64,000 bases of DNA from Diprion similis (Eukaryota; Arthropoda; Insecta; Hymenoptera; Diprionidae), in the NCBI RefSeq assembly GCF_021155765.1, contig NC_060106.1:17634031-17698030 (forward strand), in the 5' to 3' direction. The position numbers and the translations under genes were made by a program. Below are positions 38,599-53,097 of the stretch, piece after piece. Every line of letters begins with the position of its first letter. Within the stretch, counting starts at the first letter, position 1. The notes below the pieces were generated by a model, which did no database searches, was not told the origin of the DNA, and saw only the letters and a program-made list of their open reading frames with translations.

Positions 38599-40863
38599 TT
38601 AAGTATAAGGGTGCAGTGGCGGTGGAAGTCGGGGCGGAGTTGTCGAATGTTTTTGGCTACTTGAGGGTGGGGTTAAAATGCCACTTCTATTAAGGCTACT
38701 GTTAGAATCGAACTCTGCTTGCGGGTTGACAGACTCGACAAGAGGTAGTTCGGTTGTCAACCGTTGCTGGGCTCGCTCCAACATATTTAAATCTACTACG
38801 TGAGTTTGCATGCGATGTGATTCGTCCATAACTATATTAGGCACTGCCGCTCTTAGCCCAGACCCGGAATGGGATTCTATGGGCGGTATGGCGGACCGTA
38901 ACAGAAGTTGTGGAACTTCTTCAGCAACGGTGCTGGCGAATGCGTCCAACCATCTTGCACACGGCGATAATTGTTCCCATGTCAAGCCCGATACTCTCAA
39001 GGCGCACTCTCTTCCTTGTATGTGATAAACAGCTGCGGCAGCTATATGACTGTAAGGAAATTTGAGGCAGCTTTCATCCAACGTTGCCAAGTCAAGGAGT
39101 TGGGCAGCCTGAGAATATTTAAGACCGCCGTATTGGGGGTAAACAAACGCGTTTGGACGAGATGTATCCCCACATTCCACTTGCATATAAATGTTGAGCC
39201 AACCAGGCGCTGTGACTGGAGAAAGATTCCATCCCAGTCCCTTCAGAACTATCAGTTCTTTTCCAAGTATTTCTGACTCTGTACAGGCGCCGTCCGTGAC
39301 GTATGCAAATTCCGCTATCTTAGGAGGGTAGATCTCTTCAACCTGTACAAGAAAATAAATAACTGTATTAGTCGATTGTACCGAGAGGAAATTTTCATTG
39401 CAAAATATGTGATACAGTGTCAATCGATTTTTTTAAATGTTTAACAAGATAAAAAGTTTACTGGTTTTTATTGCGTTTTTCAGTAATCACGAAAGTGGTT
39501 TACTTCGTGAAAGTTGTTGTTTGATGCAACAATTGTATTTAAATGTTATGGGCATTTTTAACCTTATGAACTATAATTCAGATCTTTGTCGGAATAGCAA
39601 AATAAATTGTACTTGAAAAACACTCAATTTTCAACACTACCAGTGGCCTTAAAATTCGGCTTTGAAAATATGTTGATAAATAATCAACAAATTTATAGTA
39701 AAAATTGAATTAATTTTATTTGGTAAAGTATGGATAGGTTATTTTGGATGTTCAGTGTGATATCGTTTACGATTTCAGCATAAAAGTGGTCGAAGAATTA
39801 AAAAAAAAAAAAGAAAAATTAATAATAATGATTTTCAGAAAAATTCAATTTCTTTTTCAATAATTCTGGTGTATCTGTACAATATTTTAACATCAAATTA
39901 TGCGATATGAAAGACAATGAATAGTTTTGCATACTTTGTGATCAGAAAGATGATAACTAATTAATGTGGCTCAAGAAAATTTCTACCTAAAACCACATAC
40001 TGAAAGATTACATTTTAGATGAGCAACAATGAATTTGAGGCCTGGATGTGGTGGAAAAAAATTAAATCCTACTCCAAAATAGCCTGTTCCACGTGCTTGA
40101 TTGATCAATTCTTTTTACATATGGTAAATGTTTACTTATCAAAATGTTTTGAATTAAAATGATTTATTGAAGATGGAGCTTTGAATATCGAATTTAGAAA
40201 AATATTTTCCAAGCTGAACGTTCCCATATAAATTTCCTGAAAAATAATAAAGCATAAGAGTTACCAATTTGTAGGTTAACCCAGTAATATTTATTTCAAA
40301 AAATTTAAACAACTACAAAAATACTGGAAAAAAATTTTGCAATCCAAAGCTGAATTATGAATTCGTAAAAGAAAGGTGTAATTTATGAGTAAAAGTAAAA
40401 AATGAGTAATGAGAGAAAGATGTGAATGTTACCACAATAGTAGAAACTCACCTTAGCAGCAATGAACAAGCAAGTAATGCCAATAAGTTGAAGCTGGTTT
40501 TTGGGGACATTCTGATGAGTCGATAGATACCTATCAATGAAATCCATTGCTAAGTAATAAGTCTCCCTGTGTAACTTGTAGACTTCGCAGACCTCGATAA
40601 GCCAGTCTAACAGAATAGCTCTCATTCGAGGTTGAAGGGTGGGATGCCTTTGAAACATCTGAGGATCCCTTTGAGTCAAAGTCTTCTGATCCCCTAGACA
40701 CATCAGTGACCATACTTGTGATCCGTCTGCCCAAGGAAAGGAAGGAAGGGGACTGGGCCTGTTGGGCCCACCGTTGGACGCGGATGGGGTCAGGAAGCAA
40801 GTTGCGTTCCTGAGTTCAGACCAGCTAATTGGATCCTGCTGCTCTGTTAAAGGTGAGGTTTGC

Positions 40864-40895
<32 letters not shown>

Positions 40896-42185
40896 TGGAG
40901 TACGAAGACCATCTGCAGTTGAAGTCGAGTGGCAAGTTTCGTTGGATGGTGTGTGACCAGAAGATATCGAGGCAACCTTCTTAGGTGGGTAAATATTTTC
41001 TGCATCCTCAGAGATCTCTGTGTTTCGACGTTTACGTTTCAGAGTTTGTGGCTTGCTTGTTGCCAGATAAATCTGTGATGGCTGCTTTTCCTGCAAGCTG
41101 AATGTGAGAAATATTGTGTTTTAGATCGGTTGTTATTGGACAACAATTTGTTCAATATTTCTACATTAAGATATGACAAGATGCATTTCCTGTTCAATCA
41201 CGTTTTAAATTGTGTCATTTTTTCCACACACTTACTTTGAATGAGCATAAGCACAGATAATCTGAATGTTGCTGTCTAAATTTTGAAGCTTTGGTAATCA
41301 GGTGTTGAAAAATTGATTAAGTTGACTTGACGATATTGAAACAATATCACTAATAGAAAAACTAAGAATATGTGATAAAAAAGCCGGTGTTTCGATCATT
41401 ATATCAGCCACTCTGTGATGCTGATTATAAATTTATGTACAAATGCAAAGGGTGACGTTCTAAAACACAACTAGTTGGCGAATTCTGATCCAACAAGGCG
41501 GAGCTTTCTCGGTTAAATTTTGGACTATGATCACTTATCAGAATCAAATTTTTAGTGTTTGATCTGCGCATCAATACACACTGGTTCAAGTACGCCTCAT
41601 ATTTGCTCAAATTCTAATTAAATTTGCAAAGTTATTGTGAAAAAATGTGTCAGTGACGAGAGACGTCAAGGTTCGGTTCCACGACTCTGAAGGTATTGAA
41701 AAGTTGTCAAAAATTTATGAAAAGCAGATATCTGTTGGAGAAGAACTTTAGTAACCAATGAAATTAATTTTGAGTTTTATTGTAGTGGGTTAAGTGGGTT
41801 TTTCACCCTAAAAACCTGAGCCACTTAATGGCAGCCATTTGCAAGTAACTGGAACACCTCCAATAGGAAGATTTTTCGTGACCTCCACGTTGTTGGAAGA
41901 GTAGAAAATTCTTCGGAATTACATTGTTAAGACTCAGAGATGAATTTAATAAGGTTTAATCGTTATAATAATAAGAGAATGAAATAAATACAACCTTACT
42001 TTCGGAAAGTCGAGTCTCTTACCGGGATAAATTACTTATATATCAAATGGATGAAAATTTGATAAAAATTTCGCTGGATTATTAAATTACGATCCAAATA
42101 GAACCTGGGTAAAATTAAATTGGCCAGATAAAATATTTTTCGAGGTGTAAATGTGGCGTTCGTCGACCTACCTCGTTTGTGGCAT
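38599..42185 (-). CDS. CycE: G1/S-specific cyclin E
   Basis: Minus strand exons: 42185-42172 (14 nt), 41097-40452, 39342-38599; 467 aa. A basic cluster KRKRR (about residues 25-29) is a likely nuclear signal. A 12-Gln run sits at about 73-84. The cyclin box starts near residue 163 ([12 protein letters not shown]) and continues through [22 protein letters not shown] and FAYVTDGAC. The C terminus carries LTPPSS (Thr444, Ser448), matching the Fbw7 degron spacing of human cyclin E (T380/S384). Cyclin E activates Cdk2 to start S phase. The tiny first exon (MPQT plus two bases) was chosen because it joins the CATTCAG acceptor in frame; no ATG opens exon 2. Two E2F-like sites lie upstream. Confidence 0.92.
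40860..40895 (-). repeat. Trinucleotide (CAG/CAA) repeat coding poly-Gln in cyclin E
   Basis: Twelve Gln codons, of which seven are consecutive CAG and the rest mix CAG and CAA. It is likely length-polymorphic. Confidence 0.9.
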
Positions 42186-42561
42186 CTTGTTCGTCGTTTG
42201 GTGACGTATTTTATCTAACGACGAAGGTCCAGGTGCGTTTTGATTTTTTTAACGGATCGAGTGGATCTTGAGGAATATTCAGAGACCGGATAATTAAAAA
42301 TCACTATGGAATATCCAGAGTAAAATAGAAAATTATAGGAGGTCCGTGCATCCAGAGTTCACTTTACACACTCGCCATAATGCACAGTCTCTACGTTGAC
42401 TCTGGCAAATTGATGTCGAAATATTATTTACCAGGGCTTGGAATGGTTCGCAATATTACTAAAACTTTGCATAATTAGTTAGGGCCGCTACGTACTGGCT
42501 GGAATATTTATTTCTAATGAAATATCGAGAAGGTTTTCTTCTTAAAGCGCGGGAGAGTAGC

Positions 42562-42569
42562 GCGCGAAA
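42562..42569 (-). promoter_or_regulatory. E2F-like site, proximal, upstream of cyclin E
   Basis: Minus-strand TTTCGCGC matches the E2F consensus TTTSSCGC. It lies about 380 bp upstream of the cyclin E start codon in a GC-richer, CpG-containing stretch. Cyclin E is a classical E2F target in animals. Confidence 0.55.
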
Positions 42570-43093
42570 CGGTGGCCAACCCCTAGTTGCGGCCCGGTAC
42601 TGTCACGCCCTCTGTACACACAACATAACCTCAAAAAACTGCTAAAAATTTTCACCTCACTTAGAACAACACGTCGAAATCAGCAACATCAATATCCTAT
42701 CATATAAAAATGATGCGTTCGTGTTGAATCGCGAATATAATCCAACCTGATCGAACCGATGGTGGTCACGTTCATCGCTCACGATGCACACGATATTCTC
42801 GACTATTCTGTCACCGAGTACATACACAATTCACTCAAACGAACCACCGCTAACACGCGAACCTTTTTCTTGCGATTGAAAATTAATACGGCTGCAATTT
42901 TCACCGAAATGCAACGGTTACACCATCGCGCGTTCGCGGGAGAATGACCGGTTGTGTGACGCGCTTGCCGCGAGTGCATTGTTCGGGGCAATCCGATTGG
43001 TCGAACTCTGGCAGACAGCTGGCGCTCAGCTGATTTCTCGCTCCACACATAGACGACATCTCGCTACGCATAAGCGAACACATAGAAGCGGGC

Positions 43094-43101
43094 GCGGGAA
43101 A
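43094..43101 (-). promoter_or_regulatory. E2F-like site, distal, upstream of cyclin E
   Basis: Minus-strand TTTCCCGC, again TTTSSCGC, about 910 bp upstream of the cyclin E start codon. With the proximal site it supports cell-cycle control of this promoter region. Confidence 0.5.
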
Positions 43102-45624
43102 TATCGCGCGTAAACTCAGCCTGCAATACCTTCGGCCCGCCAACGAGATGTCAAAGGATATCTTGCCACGTACCCCAATTCCTTAGGTGGGGTCTTTACC
43201 GGCGTTACTGACCACACTCACTATCATTAATTATTATTTACAAGATAGTGATTTATTAACAGAGTTAATGATTCGACTATTTTCGTTAAATAATAACGCT
43301 CGAATGCGTCGATGTATACAATTGCGCGCGAATTTTTTTTCCCCGTTGATTATCACCAATTTCATCTATCAAGTGAGGCTTATTTTAGTGATATGTATTA
43401 CTTTCCAGAATACAATTTTCGCCAATTAGGGGCACGATGCTTGTTACGTAAGCTTTACCTCCTGTACGTACGTCATAACAGCTGCGTAAGCGATTTATTT
43501 TGCATTTTCAACTGTCGGTTTCCAGTCATTATTATAGTACCATTGAATATATTGAACTAAATTGAACTGTCATCAATTGGCGGCAAATATTTAGAGTTCT
43601 CGAACAAATTCCAGCATAGCAGGCTACGTATTTATTTACTTAAATTTTTTATTACGCTATGAATATACAAAACTGGTTCGCTGCAGTATTCGCTGTCTAC
43701 GGAATATAATTAGTAGAAATGTTAATCTTCAGACGGAGCACGAATTTGGGGATCTCCTGATGCCATTATTCTTCCTTTCACAGAAGGCCCTTGACATTGG
43801 TCCATGTCCGTGACATTGCCTTGAAATGTGAATCGAATGTGAATTTTGAGGGCCTACGTCTGCCGGCATATCTATCCATAAACAGATGGCCAGTGAATCT
43901 TCTCCGGTATCTCAATAGTTGCGGTCGGAATAGATAAACAAAAGAAGCCGTAGAAAAAATTAAGGAGTGTAGAAAGAAGTGTAGTTAACAATGAGGCTGA
44001 TGTGAAAAATTTTAATTTTGAACTTCAATTAATTGTAAGTAGTAAAGAAAAAAAAAAGAATCAGCAGTATGTCTACTTCTTCGTGACCCCAAGACCACGT
44101 GTAAACTTGCCCTATAGTTGTGCTGTTATCCACCGAGAAAATAGTGGCGCTGCATTGCATCACGAAGCCCGAAGAAATATGACGAGCTGCAGGATTGAAG
44201 GAGAACGGTTAGGCCGTGGCCGTGGCGGAGAGGAGGGACAGGAACGAACAAACGATTGTCCATCTGCAATGTGAAAGTCAATGGGTATAGTTGCTTGCCC
44301 ACTCGTTCATGTCACCCACCTTCTTCGTAGTATGGTCCTTCTACAAATGGCCTCCTGTTATTGTATGTAAACTGGAAGAAGAACGGTGGGCATAAGGATC
44401 AAAGTAGATTTGCTGCTCATTGTTGAGGAGAAAGAGAACCACTGGCTTTCTGGAAATCATCAGTGGCTAGTGGGGTCCGGGGGCCATTATACGCGTTATA
44501 TATGTCCCGCAATTTGATCCTACATCGCTCGTTCTCTACCGAGAACTAATTTACGCGAATTCCTACTCACGAAATTCGAAGTCTGCTCAAGAGCCCAGAG
44601 TTCGAGGAGTTACTTTTGCGAGAGCGTCTACTCCCGGTAAAGTGGAAGTGTTAGTATCGCATCGTATTCTCCGTTGTAATAATCGTACTTCGCACCTGCT
44701 CAACCGGGTTTTGTGAAACCAAAGTGCTTGTAATAAAAATCACCCTGTCGATCCCCTTTGTCAACCGCTATTGGTTAAAGATAACTACACTAACGAGGAT
44801 ACTTCGTTGCTTCTTCCACTATACCTCTCCGTGCTCTTCGTAGTTTGTTGACCCCCCCACCCTCTTCGATTATCCAACAATTTTATTACTCGTGATGTAT
44901 AGGGTCACCGCGTGATATCTGGATGCCTACTAATACTGCGACTTGCACGGCATTTATTCCTAATCAGCCACAAGCGGCATTGAAAAGTGTATTCAACGAG
45001 CGTGTGTCTACACAGCCTCGTAACCACATACATACAATATGCGCCGAATCTGTTGCATCAGGAAATGCACTGCGAGTTGAGATATGATATTTTAAACTGA
45101 TGCATGAAGATACATTTTCATTGATTCTTATCGATCTAGTAACATATCGGTATATCTACACACATTAGATTTAACTTCAATTCGGATTATTCTCATTTTT
45201 AGTAATAAAGCAACTAATTTAAAATGATTTTTGTTGATGAAAGTGAAAAATGAAATCTTAGGATAATATGGAAATTAATAATTAAGGAAAGATGATAAAA
45301 ATTTTCCGATTGGTTTTTTTTTTTTTTTATCACATATGTACTTGAGAAAAATTTATAAACCTCAAATGATTACTCTGACTTGTGTATAACTTCTTTTCCA
45401 CAAATATTTCATTTCCGAGCCAATTCAGCCCTGTACACCTGAATTTCCACTTACCGTGCGAGCTATAACAGTCATTGCATTCCATAAGATACCTAAAATA
45501 AAATTCGTATATCATTTTCAATTTTTTACTACTTTCATTTTGATTTATCAAGTAATCTTAGAATCATAAATGTTTATTACAGGGTAGATGACTGGGATCT
45601 GTTGAGGGGGTAATAGAACGCGTG

Positions 45625-47048
<1,424 letters not shown>

Positions 47049-48187
47049 ATTTTTTGAAATCGTAGCAAAGAAAAAAGCTACTGGATCAAACGCTGCGTAT
47101 CAATCTGCTTCATTCATTCAACGATTAGGCACTTTCTAGATGATCTAGTTGACCATCGTATCTATGGTTCCTTAATACTGTAGGTAGAAAACTCATAAGA
47201 TTAAATTGAATAATTTGATTCATTGATGATCGGGAAAATACTTGCATTTGTTTTGCTTTTGTTATTTCATACATTCGTATCATGTGTATAGGGTTACTAC
47301 CAGTAGCTCAATTTCTTTGATGTTATTGCGCTTTGTGATTTCGCTTTCCTTCCATTTACTATATTCAAGGCTTGCTGAGAGTGCTGCTTTTTCAGATATC
47401 TATTTTTGAAATCGCTGTATTACATTATTTTATGTCAAAAATTGTATCTAATAGTATGGCAAAATGTGTGGTTTATGTTTGATGTAGAAATTCGATTAGC
47501 ATAACTTGTTTGACTTTTTGATCACTTAATCGTGACAGACAAATATTTAATTACGTATTGTCTGTATTGACTTAGACCATGCAATAATAATTGTATTATC
47601 AAGTAATAAGTACATATTCGTGAGTAATTGTTAAGAAGCTATATTGAATCAAAATACGCTGATATATGGCAGTGCTTCCAAAAAATGTTTCCAATTATCG
47701 AAAAAATTCAGACACCACACTGCTAGTGATGCAATCATTTAATCTAAAATCTAATACTATATGAAGTTTATTTATGTATATATATATTTGCCACTAATTT
47801 CTATATATGTTGAGCATTGTTTCACTACTAAACATTACGTGATAATATTTTATACTTTTTTAAAAAATCGTTCAACGTTAGGTAGTAAATTTTATGTGAT
47901 CACAAGTCGCTTAGCGTCTGTGCACAGAGTATGTTCATATTTTTCATAGGAATAATGATAATCAAATGAGAAAATAAGAAATATTTTCAGTTGGGGTATT
48001 TCAAAACCCTACACTCAATGGGTGGATCAACGAAAAAAAAAAAAAAACGACGCACATCGTTGCCGTACTCTGCTTGACTACAATAAACAGACACAGTTTT
48101 ATAAGTATGTTTATTAAATATTATATTATTAATAAAATCATTTTATAATGATCTCTGCTGTTTACACCCAATCTGCACGGCTTGAAA
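47049..48187. other. Convergent gap between lowfat and ClpP
   Basis: About 1.1 kb holding both 3' UTRs. A poly-A run lies near 48035-48048. No coding exon supported. Confidence 0.55.
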
Positions 48188-49445
48188 TCAAGTTGTCGGG
48201 GCACTAGTAACAGATTTGTCTATCAATTGGGGCGAAGAATTGTTATCATCCTTCTCTTGTAAGGGATGTTCTAACACTTTGTCTATTATCCCAAATTCCT
48301 TCGCGTCGTTCGGTGCCATAAACTTGTCTCTTTCCATGCTGTTTTCTAAGATTGTTAATATTACCAATTGTAATTAAATTCCTTTCTATTTCTTATCGGC
48401 ACTAAATTAAAATTCAACCATATTCGTTGTAAAAAATATCGATAGATAAATTTTTTTTCACAACATGCAATTGTTTTGGGATTATAGATTTTCACGTCCT
48501 CGAAATGACACAGGGCTTACCTATTCGTAGCAGATCAAGTCCGGTATGTTTAACATAGAGTTTATTTATCTGCTTCTTGAGTTTAAGGATCTCTTCAGCT
48601 TGAATTTGAATATCTGTTGCCTGACCCTGAACACCTCCGGAAGGTTGGTGAATCATTATTCTAGCATTAGGTAACGAATGTCGCATCCCATGGGACCCAG
48701 CAGCCAAAAGTAAGCTGGCCATCGAACATGCTTGACCAACACACCAGGTGGCTACGGGTGGCAGTACGTATTGCATCGTATCGTAAATTCCTAAACCTGC
48801 TGTAACGCTTCCTCCGGGTGAATTTATGTACATATGAATTGGTTTTTTACTACTCTCCGATTGCAGGAACAATAACTGTGCCACAACAAGCGAGGAGACA
48901 TCATCTGTTATCTATAAGGGATAAGCTCAACAATTAATCAAGTCCAAGTGATTTTCCATAACTTGAAAACTCTGTAATATAGTCGGATGAGCCTTGAAGA
49001 TAACAAAAATTTTATGCTATTGTCAATTCCCACAACATCAATTTGAGCCAAACAATCTCTTAGAACCTGAATATATTGCATGACGTTGAGCATGACTTAA
49101 AAACTATTGAATTCCTACCGGTCCCATGAGACAGATAATCCGTTCCTTAAGCAGTCTGGAATAAATGTCGTAGGCTCGTTCACCACGTCCCGTTTGTTCA
49201 ACGACAATGGGAACTAGATTTAAAGTTCTTTTGAAGACTGCGTGAGTTCCATTCTAGGACGAACAAGTACAATAGATGAGAAAAGGGTAAGGTTAAAGTA
49301 GTATATTGAAATAAAAGTCTAGGTTACAAAGTTGTAGGAGTTAGTGAGAAGGTGCTTATTATTAATTTATTAATATCGTTACAAGTCCAGTAAATACATG
49401 AATACATACCGTCGCACATAGCAAGTTGAAAGCATTTCGTAACAT
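48188..49445 (-). CDS. ClpP: Mitochondrial ATP-dependent Clp protease proteolytic subunit
   Basis: Four minus-strand exons: 49445-49410, 49253-49119, 48911-48521, 48345-48188; 239 aa. The first ~15 residues ([12 protein letters not shown]...) lack acidic residues and fit a mitochondrial presequence. The mature domain begins [20 protein letters not shown]. The serine-protease triad is present: Ser120 (GQACSMAS), His145 (MIHQPSGG) and Asp194 (MERDKF). The spacings of 25 and 49 residues equal those of E. coli Clp[16 protein letters not shown] and DTMQYV are also typical. The protein forms a tetradecameric chamber that degrades unfolded matrix proteins with ClpX. The C-terminal tail after KVLEHP is variable, as in other animals. 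Confidence 0.96.
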
Positions 49446-51317
49446 CTTTAATTAATGTTTTTTTCTCTCAATTACTCGAACATCTATCAACTAAATTCAT
49501 TTACACATAAACACAGAAAGAATAAAAATTTATCATTAATTGACCAATTTGTGATCTAGCAGGAATTAAACGCCTACTCTTCGGATTAATCTGTGAAAAA
49601 GTATCGATGATTTGTCAAGTTATAAAATAATATCAAATGTCCGGTGGTTTAACCGTTTCTTAACACAATCACAGCCGTTACAAGTAGCCAATTAAAATTC
49701 AAAGATTATTTTTATTGCCATTGGATATAGAACAATGTAGATCTGATCCTACTTGGTGAAGGTGGGTCGCTAGTTTCGTGATACGAAACGAGAAACTAAA
49801 TCGTATGCATTTAATCCAGTCGGTAAGACAATATAATTTCAGATAACGAAGAATTCTACAATGCAATGGATGATAATACACACACGATAACAAACAACGT
49901 AAAAAATAATATAAACCGTAGGCAACGTGGCAGAACTGATAGCAAATTATATCATCACTACGTCGCAAAAATATTAAACATAATTGTGAGTATAAATTTA
50001 ATATTTTTGATGGATTTACTGACTTTTGTAATAAATTGAGTAATTCAACCCCATATTTAGATATAATTCATATTCTACGGTGCGTCCACTAATTTTTATC
50101 CAATGCATAGCTGTAATCGTAGCTGCTAATGCAACAAGTATACTCGGGTTTTAAGCATGCAAATTAGAAGTCGGCAGGTATGAAATCTGTTTCATTGCAG
50201 TAAATACGATTTTCAAGCGTCAGGCATTTGTTTACGTACAGATCATTTGATGTATGTATGTACGCTTCATCGTATAACCGTCACGTTCAACATATATAAA
50301 CGGTGAAAACGGCTTTGTTTACCGGCATTCAAACCATAACCAGTGATCATTTTTACTGACAATGAGATAGATTGATATTTCATATCACCTCACTTTTCAA
50401 ATTTATTGTACCAATATTACGATGATTTATGGTAAAATCCATACAATTATTTTCACAGCTGTAGTAAATGGAATAGATTAATTATCCATTTAAATTAATA
50501 ATTAATTGTAACTTTCCAATGTTCTAAAGTTTGTAATCATGGGAATGTATACATTAAACATTGCATTTGACATTGTTGTGTATATTTCCAACTATCCAAG
50601 TCCTCGTACCACAAACCGCAATAGTAAATTCATAGAAAGCATGACAGTTCTTTATTTCTGGGTCAAATAAAAATGTTTTGGAGTGTTTTTGTTCAGAATT
50701 CCATATAAAATCGCGTTGTTAAACCTTTTTTCACATTTGTGAAACGTGGAATTAGATATCTAAAAATATATATGACAATATTCGAAGTATAAATATCATC
50801 GAATTGATAGTAATCGTTAACTTGATATAAGTGGGTTTCTTTTTCTATCTATATCTAGATTGTGGATATCATAAACGATCTTTTAAAACATTAATAAAAT
50901 ATATGTATTTTTAAGGTTTATGGCCTATGCCTATGCTTGAGTAAAAAGCAGAAGTTTTTTATTCAGGCATGGATCGAAATATTACTCTATATACTATTTC
51001 TATATATCTTTAATCGTCTTTATTACCTCTGTAATCAAGAGTTCAAACAGATAACTGTTAATCAGCATTTACGTAACACTAAGAAATGAAAAATATGCTA
51101 CTGAGCCGGATATCAAATACATACTACACAATTTTATGTGTGCATTACATCATAATTGTAAGTTGTATATCACTTCTTTGAACAGTGATTCTAAAATTGT
51201 GTCTTTATCTGTGCAGTTGACACAAATACTTTTTGTTCATCCGGCTAGTTATAAATTAAAATAGCACTCTACTTTGAGCTTTGCTCACGATAACTTTTGT
51301 ACACAGAGGTTTCTGAA
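49446..51317. other. Divergent region between ClpP and DHDH copy A
   Basis: About 1.9 kb. From about 50783 onward it belongs to the duplicated unit (separate entry) and contains a dispersed repeat. The portion 49446-50782 shows no supported exon and should hold the ClpP promoter. Confidence 0.55.
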
Positions 51318-52729
51318 ATGGCAGTGCGTTGGGGTATAGCAGGTGCAGGAAAGATATCTCATGACTTTGTAACAGCCTTGGCTAGCTTACCTGCAGAAGA
51401 GCATACTGTTGTCGGAATAGCAGCACGTGATCTCTCACGGGCTCAAACTTTTGCAAACATTCACAAAATTGAAAATGCTTACGGAAATTATAAAGATCTT
51501 GCCAATGATCCCAACGTCGGTAAGTTAGTTGCATTCTGATACATCGAATAGAAATGTTGAAGATCCATGAGCGTATGACGAACCTCTGAATGTCTTATTC
51601 GAAAGTTTTCCATCGATCTAATGGTGTATCTTATTTAATAGAAATTGTATATATTGGGGTATTAAATCCACAACATCTTGAGGTTGCCACGCTGATGTTG
51701 AACAATGGCAAGCACGTGCTGTGCGAGAAGCCTTTGACGTTGAACTTGAAACAAACCACAGAACTTATTAATCTGGCAAAGGCGAAGGGTTTATTTTTGA
51801 TGGAAGCTGTCTGGAGTCGCTGTTTTCCAACGTACGAATGGATCAAAAAGGAAATTGATTCTGGAAATTTGGGAGAAGTTAAACAAGTTATCGTTTCTTT
51901 TGGAATATCAGCGCCAAGCATTGACAGATTAATGTAGGTGTAGTTATAAGATGATATTGCTCTGGCGAATATAGATTCTATTTCTATTTAGTTTGAAAGT
52001 TGATTGTTACCTCCTCAAACAAGCGTAGCGTTGAAATTTTGAAAACACTCATCCATGTTTCTATGTACTGGGGGTTTCATTAGAACTTGAAATTGCAGTA
52101 TATATGTTTTGTTGATAATCCAAACTAATTGTTTCAGCAAAAACGATCTCGGAGGAGGTGGTATATTAGATTTGGGAGTTTACGTATTACAATTGACGTC
52201 GTTTGTGTACAATGGCGAGAAACCAATTTTAATAAAAGCTGGTGGTCATCTGAATGAGGATGGCATTGATATTTCCATGTCTGCGACACTTTTATACAAA
52301 GAAGGTCGTACCGCAACGGTCATGACACACTGCCACGTGGAGCTACCCAACGAAGCTGTTATAATAGGCACAAAGGGTACCTTGCGGGTACCTTTGTTCT
52401 GGTGCCCAACTGAAATTGTGCTGCCATCGGGTGAGACGAAGTCTATCACCTTACCTGAGCCGAAACATCCACTCTATTTCACTAATTCTGTTGGCCTCAG
52501 ATACGAAGCAATGGAAGTCCGGCGATGTCTTCGTGCTGGTAATAGACTATAATACACAGATAATCAATTGATAGAACCTCATGTAATCGTGTATACATAT
52601 GTGCTAATGGAGTTTTGTTTTACAGGATTAAAGGAGAGTCCCCTGGTTTCTCATGAAGTGTCATTGCTTCTCGCAGAACTAGAGGATGAAATACGTAGAC
52701 AAATAGGCGTAGTTTATGCAGAGGATTAA
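51318..52729 (+). CDS. DHDH: Dihydrodiol dehydrogenase-like oxidoreductase, copy A
   Basis: Four exons: 51318-51519, 51642-51933, 52138-52538, 52626-52729; 332 aa, close to human DHDH (334 aa). Gfo/Idh/MocA family: an N-terminal Rossmann fold with [14 protein letters not shown] for NADP, the catalytic Lys motif HVLCEKPL, and [13 protein letters not shown] carrying the conserved Tyr of the active site. The family oxidises trans-dihydrodiols of aromatics and some sugars (D-xylose) with NADP, so a detoxification or sugar role is possible. Start at the ATG preceding the Rossmann strand; the frame also opens slightly upstream without an ATG. Poly(A) signal AATAAA at about 52838. Tandem paralogue at 54955. 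Confidence 0.93.
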
Positions 52730-53097
52730 CGAGTCATCGAACTCAACAGACTACTGATGTACAGCAGATGGTATTGCGTGCTTTCAATTTTTTATCAAAC
52801 CACATTGAAGAGTTATATTCACATTTGTATATTATGTAATAAACATATACTTTTTAAACAGCATAAACAAATTTGTTTCAAATCTATTTACAGTGTATGA
52901 TTAGAAATGCAATATTACTCAAGGTAAAATAAGATATTATCCTTGTTTGCCATGTTCATTTTATTTATGTTACACTAATAGTCTTATTTGACTCATCTTT
53001 AACGACAGCTTTTACCATCTATATACTTGCGAAGCTACAGAACAAAACAAGAGATTTATAAACTGCATTGATCGTAAATACAATATACACAGATATT

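Larger units (their letters stand above)
42186..45624. other. Divergent intergenic region, cyclin E / lowfat
   Basis: About 3.4 kb between opposite starts. 42500-43150 is GC-richer and holds the two E2F-like sites, so it is probably the cyclin E promoter/leader. Near the right end, an acceptor (TTACAG) at about 45576-45581 precedes the lowfat ATG, so lowfat probably has a 5' UTR intron. No protein-coding exon is supported between. Confidence 0.55.

Noticed and set aside
40762-40956. Poly-Cys frame on the plus strand
   Set aside because: Antisense reading of the cyclin E CAG repeat.
42759-43143. Overlapping frames in the cyclin E upstream region
   Set aside because: Several frames are open on both strands because of base composition; none links by splicing to cyclin E in frame.
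44002-44274. 90-codon plus-strand frame with a Gly/Arg stretch
   Set aside because: No ATG context, splice sites or similarity; probably chance in a locally GC-richer region.
49699-49968. 89-codon minus-strand frame upstream of ClpP
   Set aside because: Low-complexity hydrophobic/Cys/Tyr composition and no splice or family evidence.
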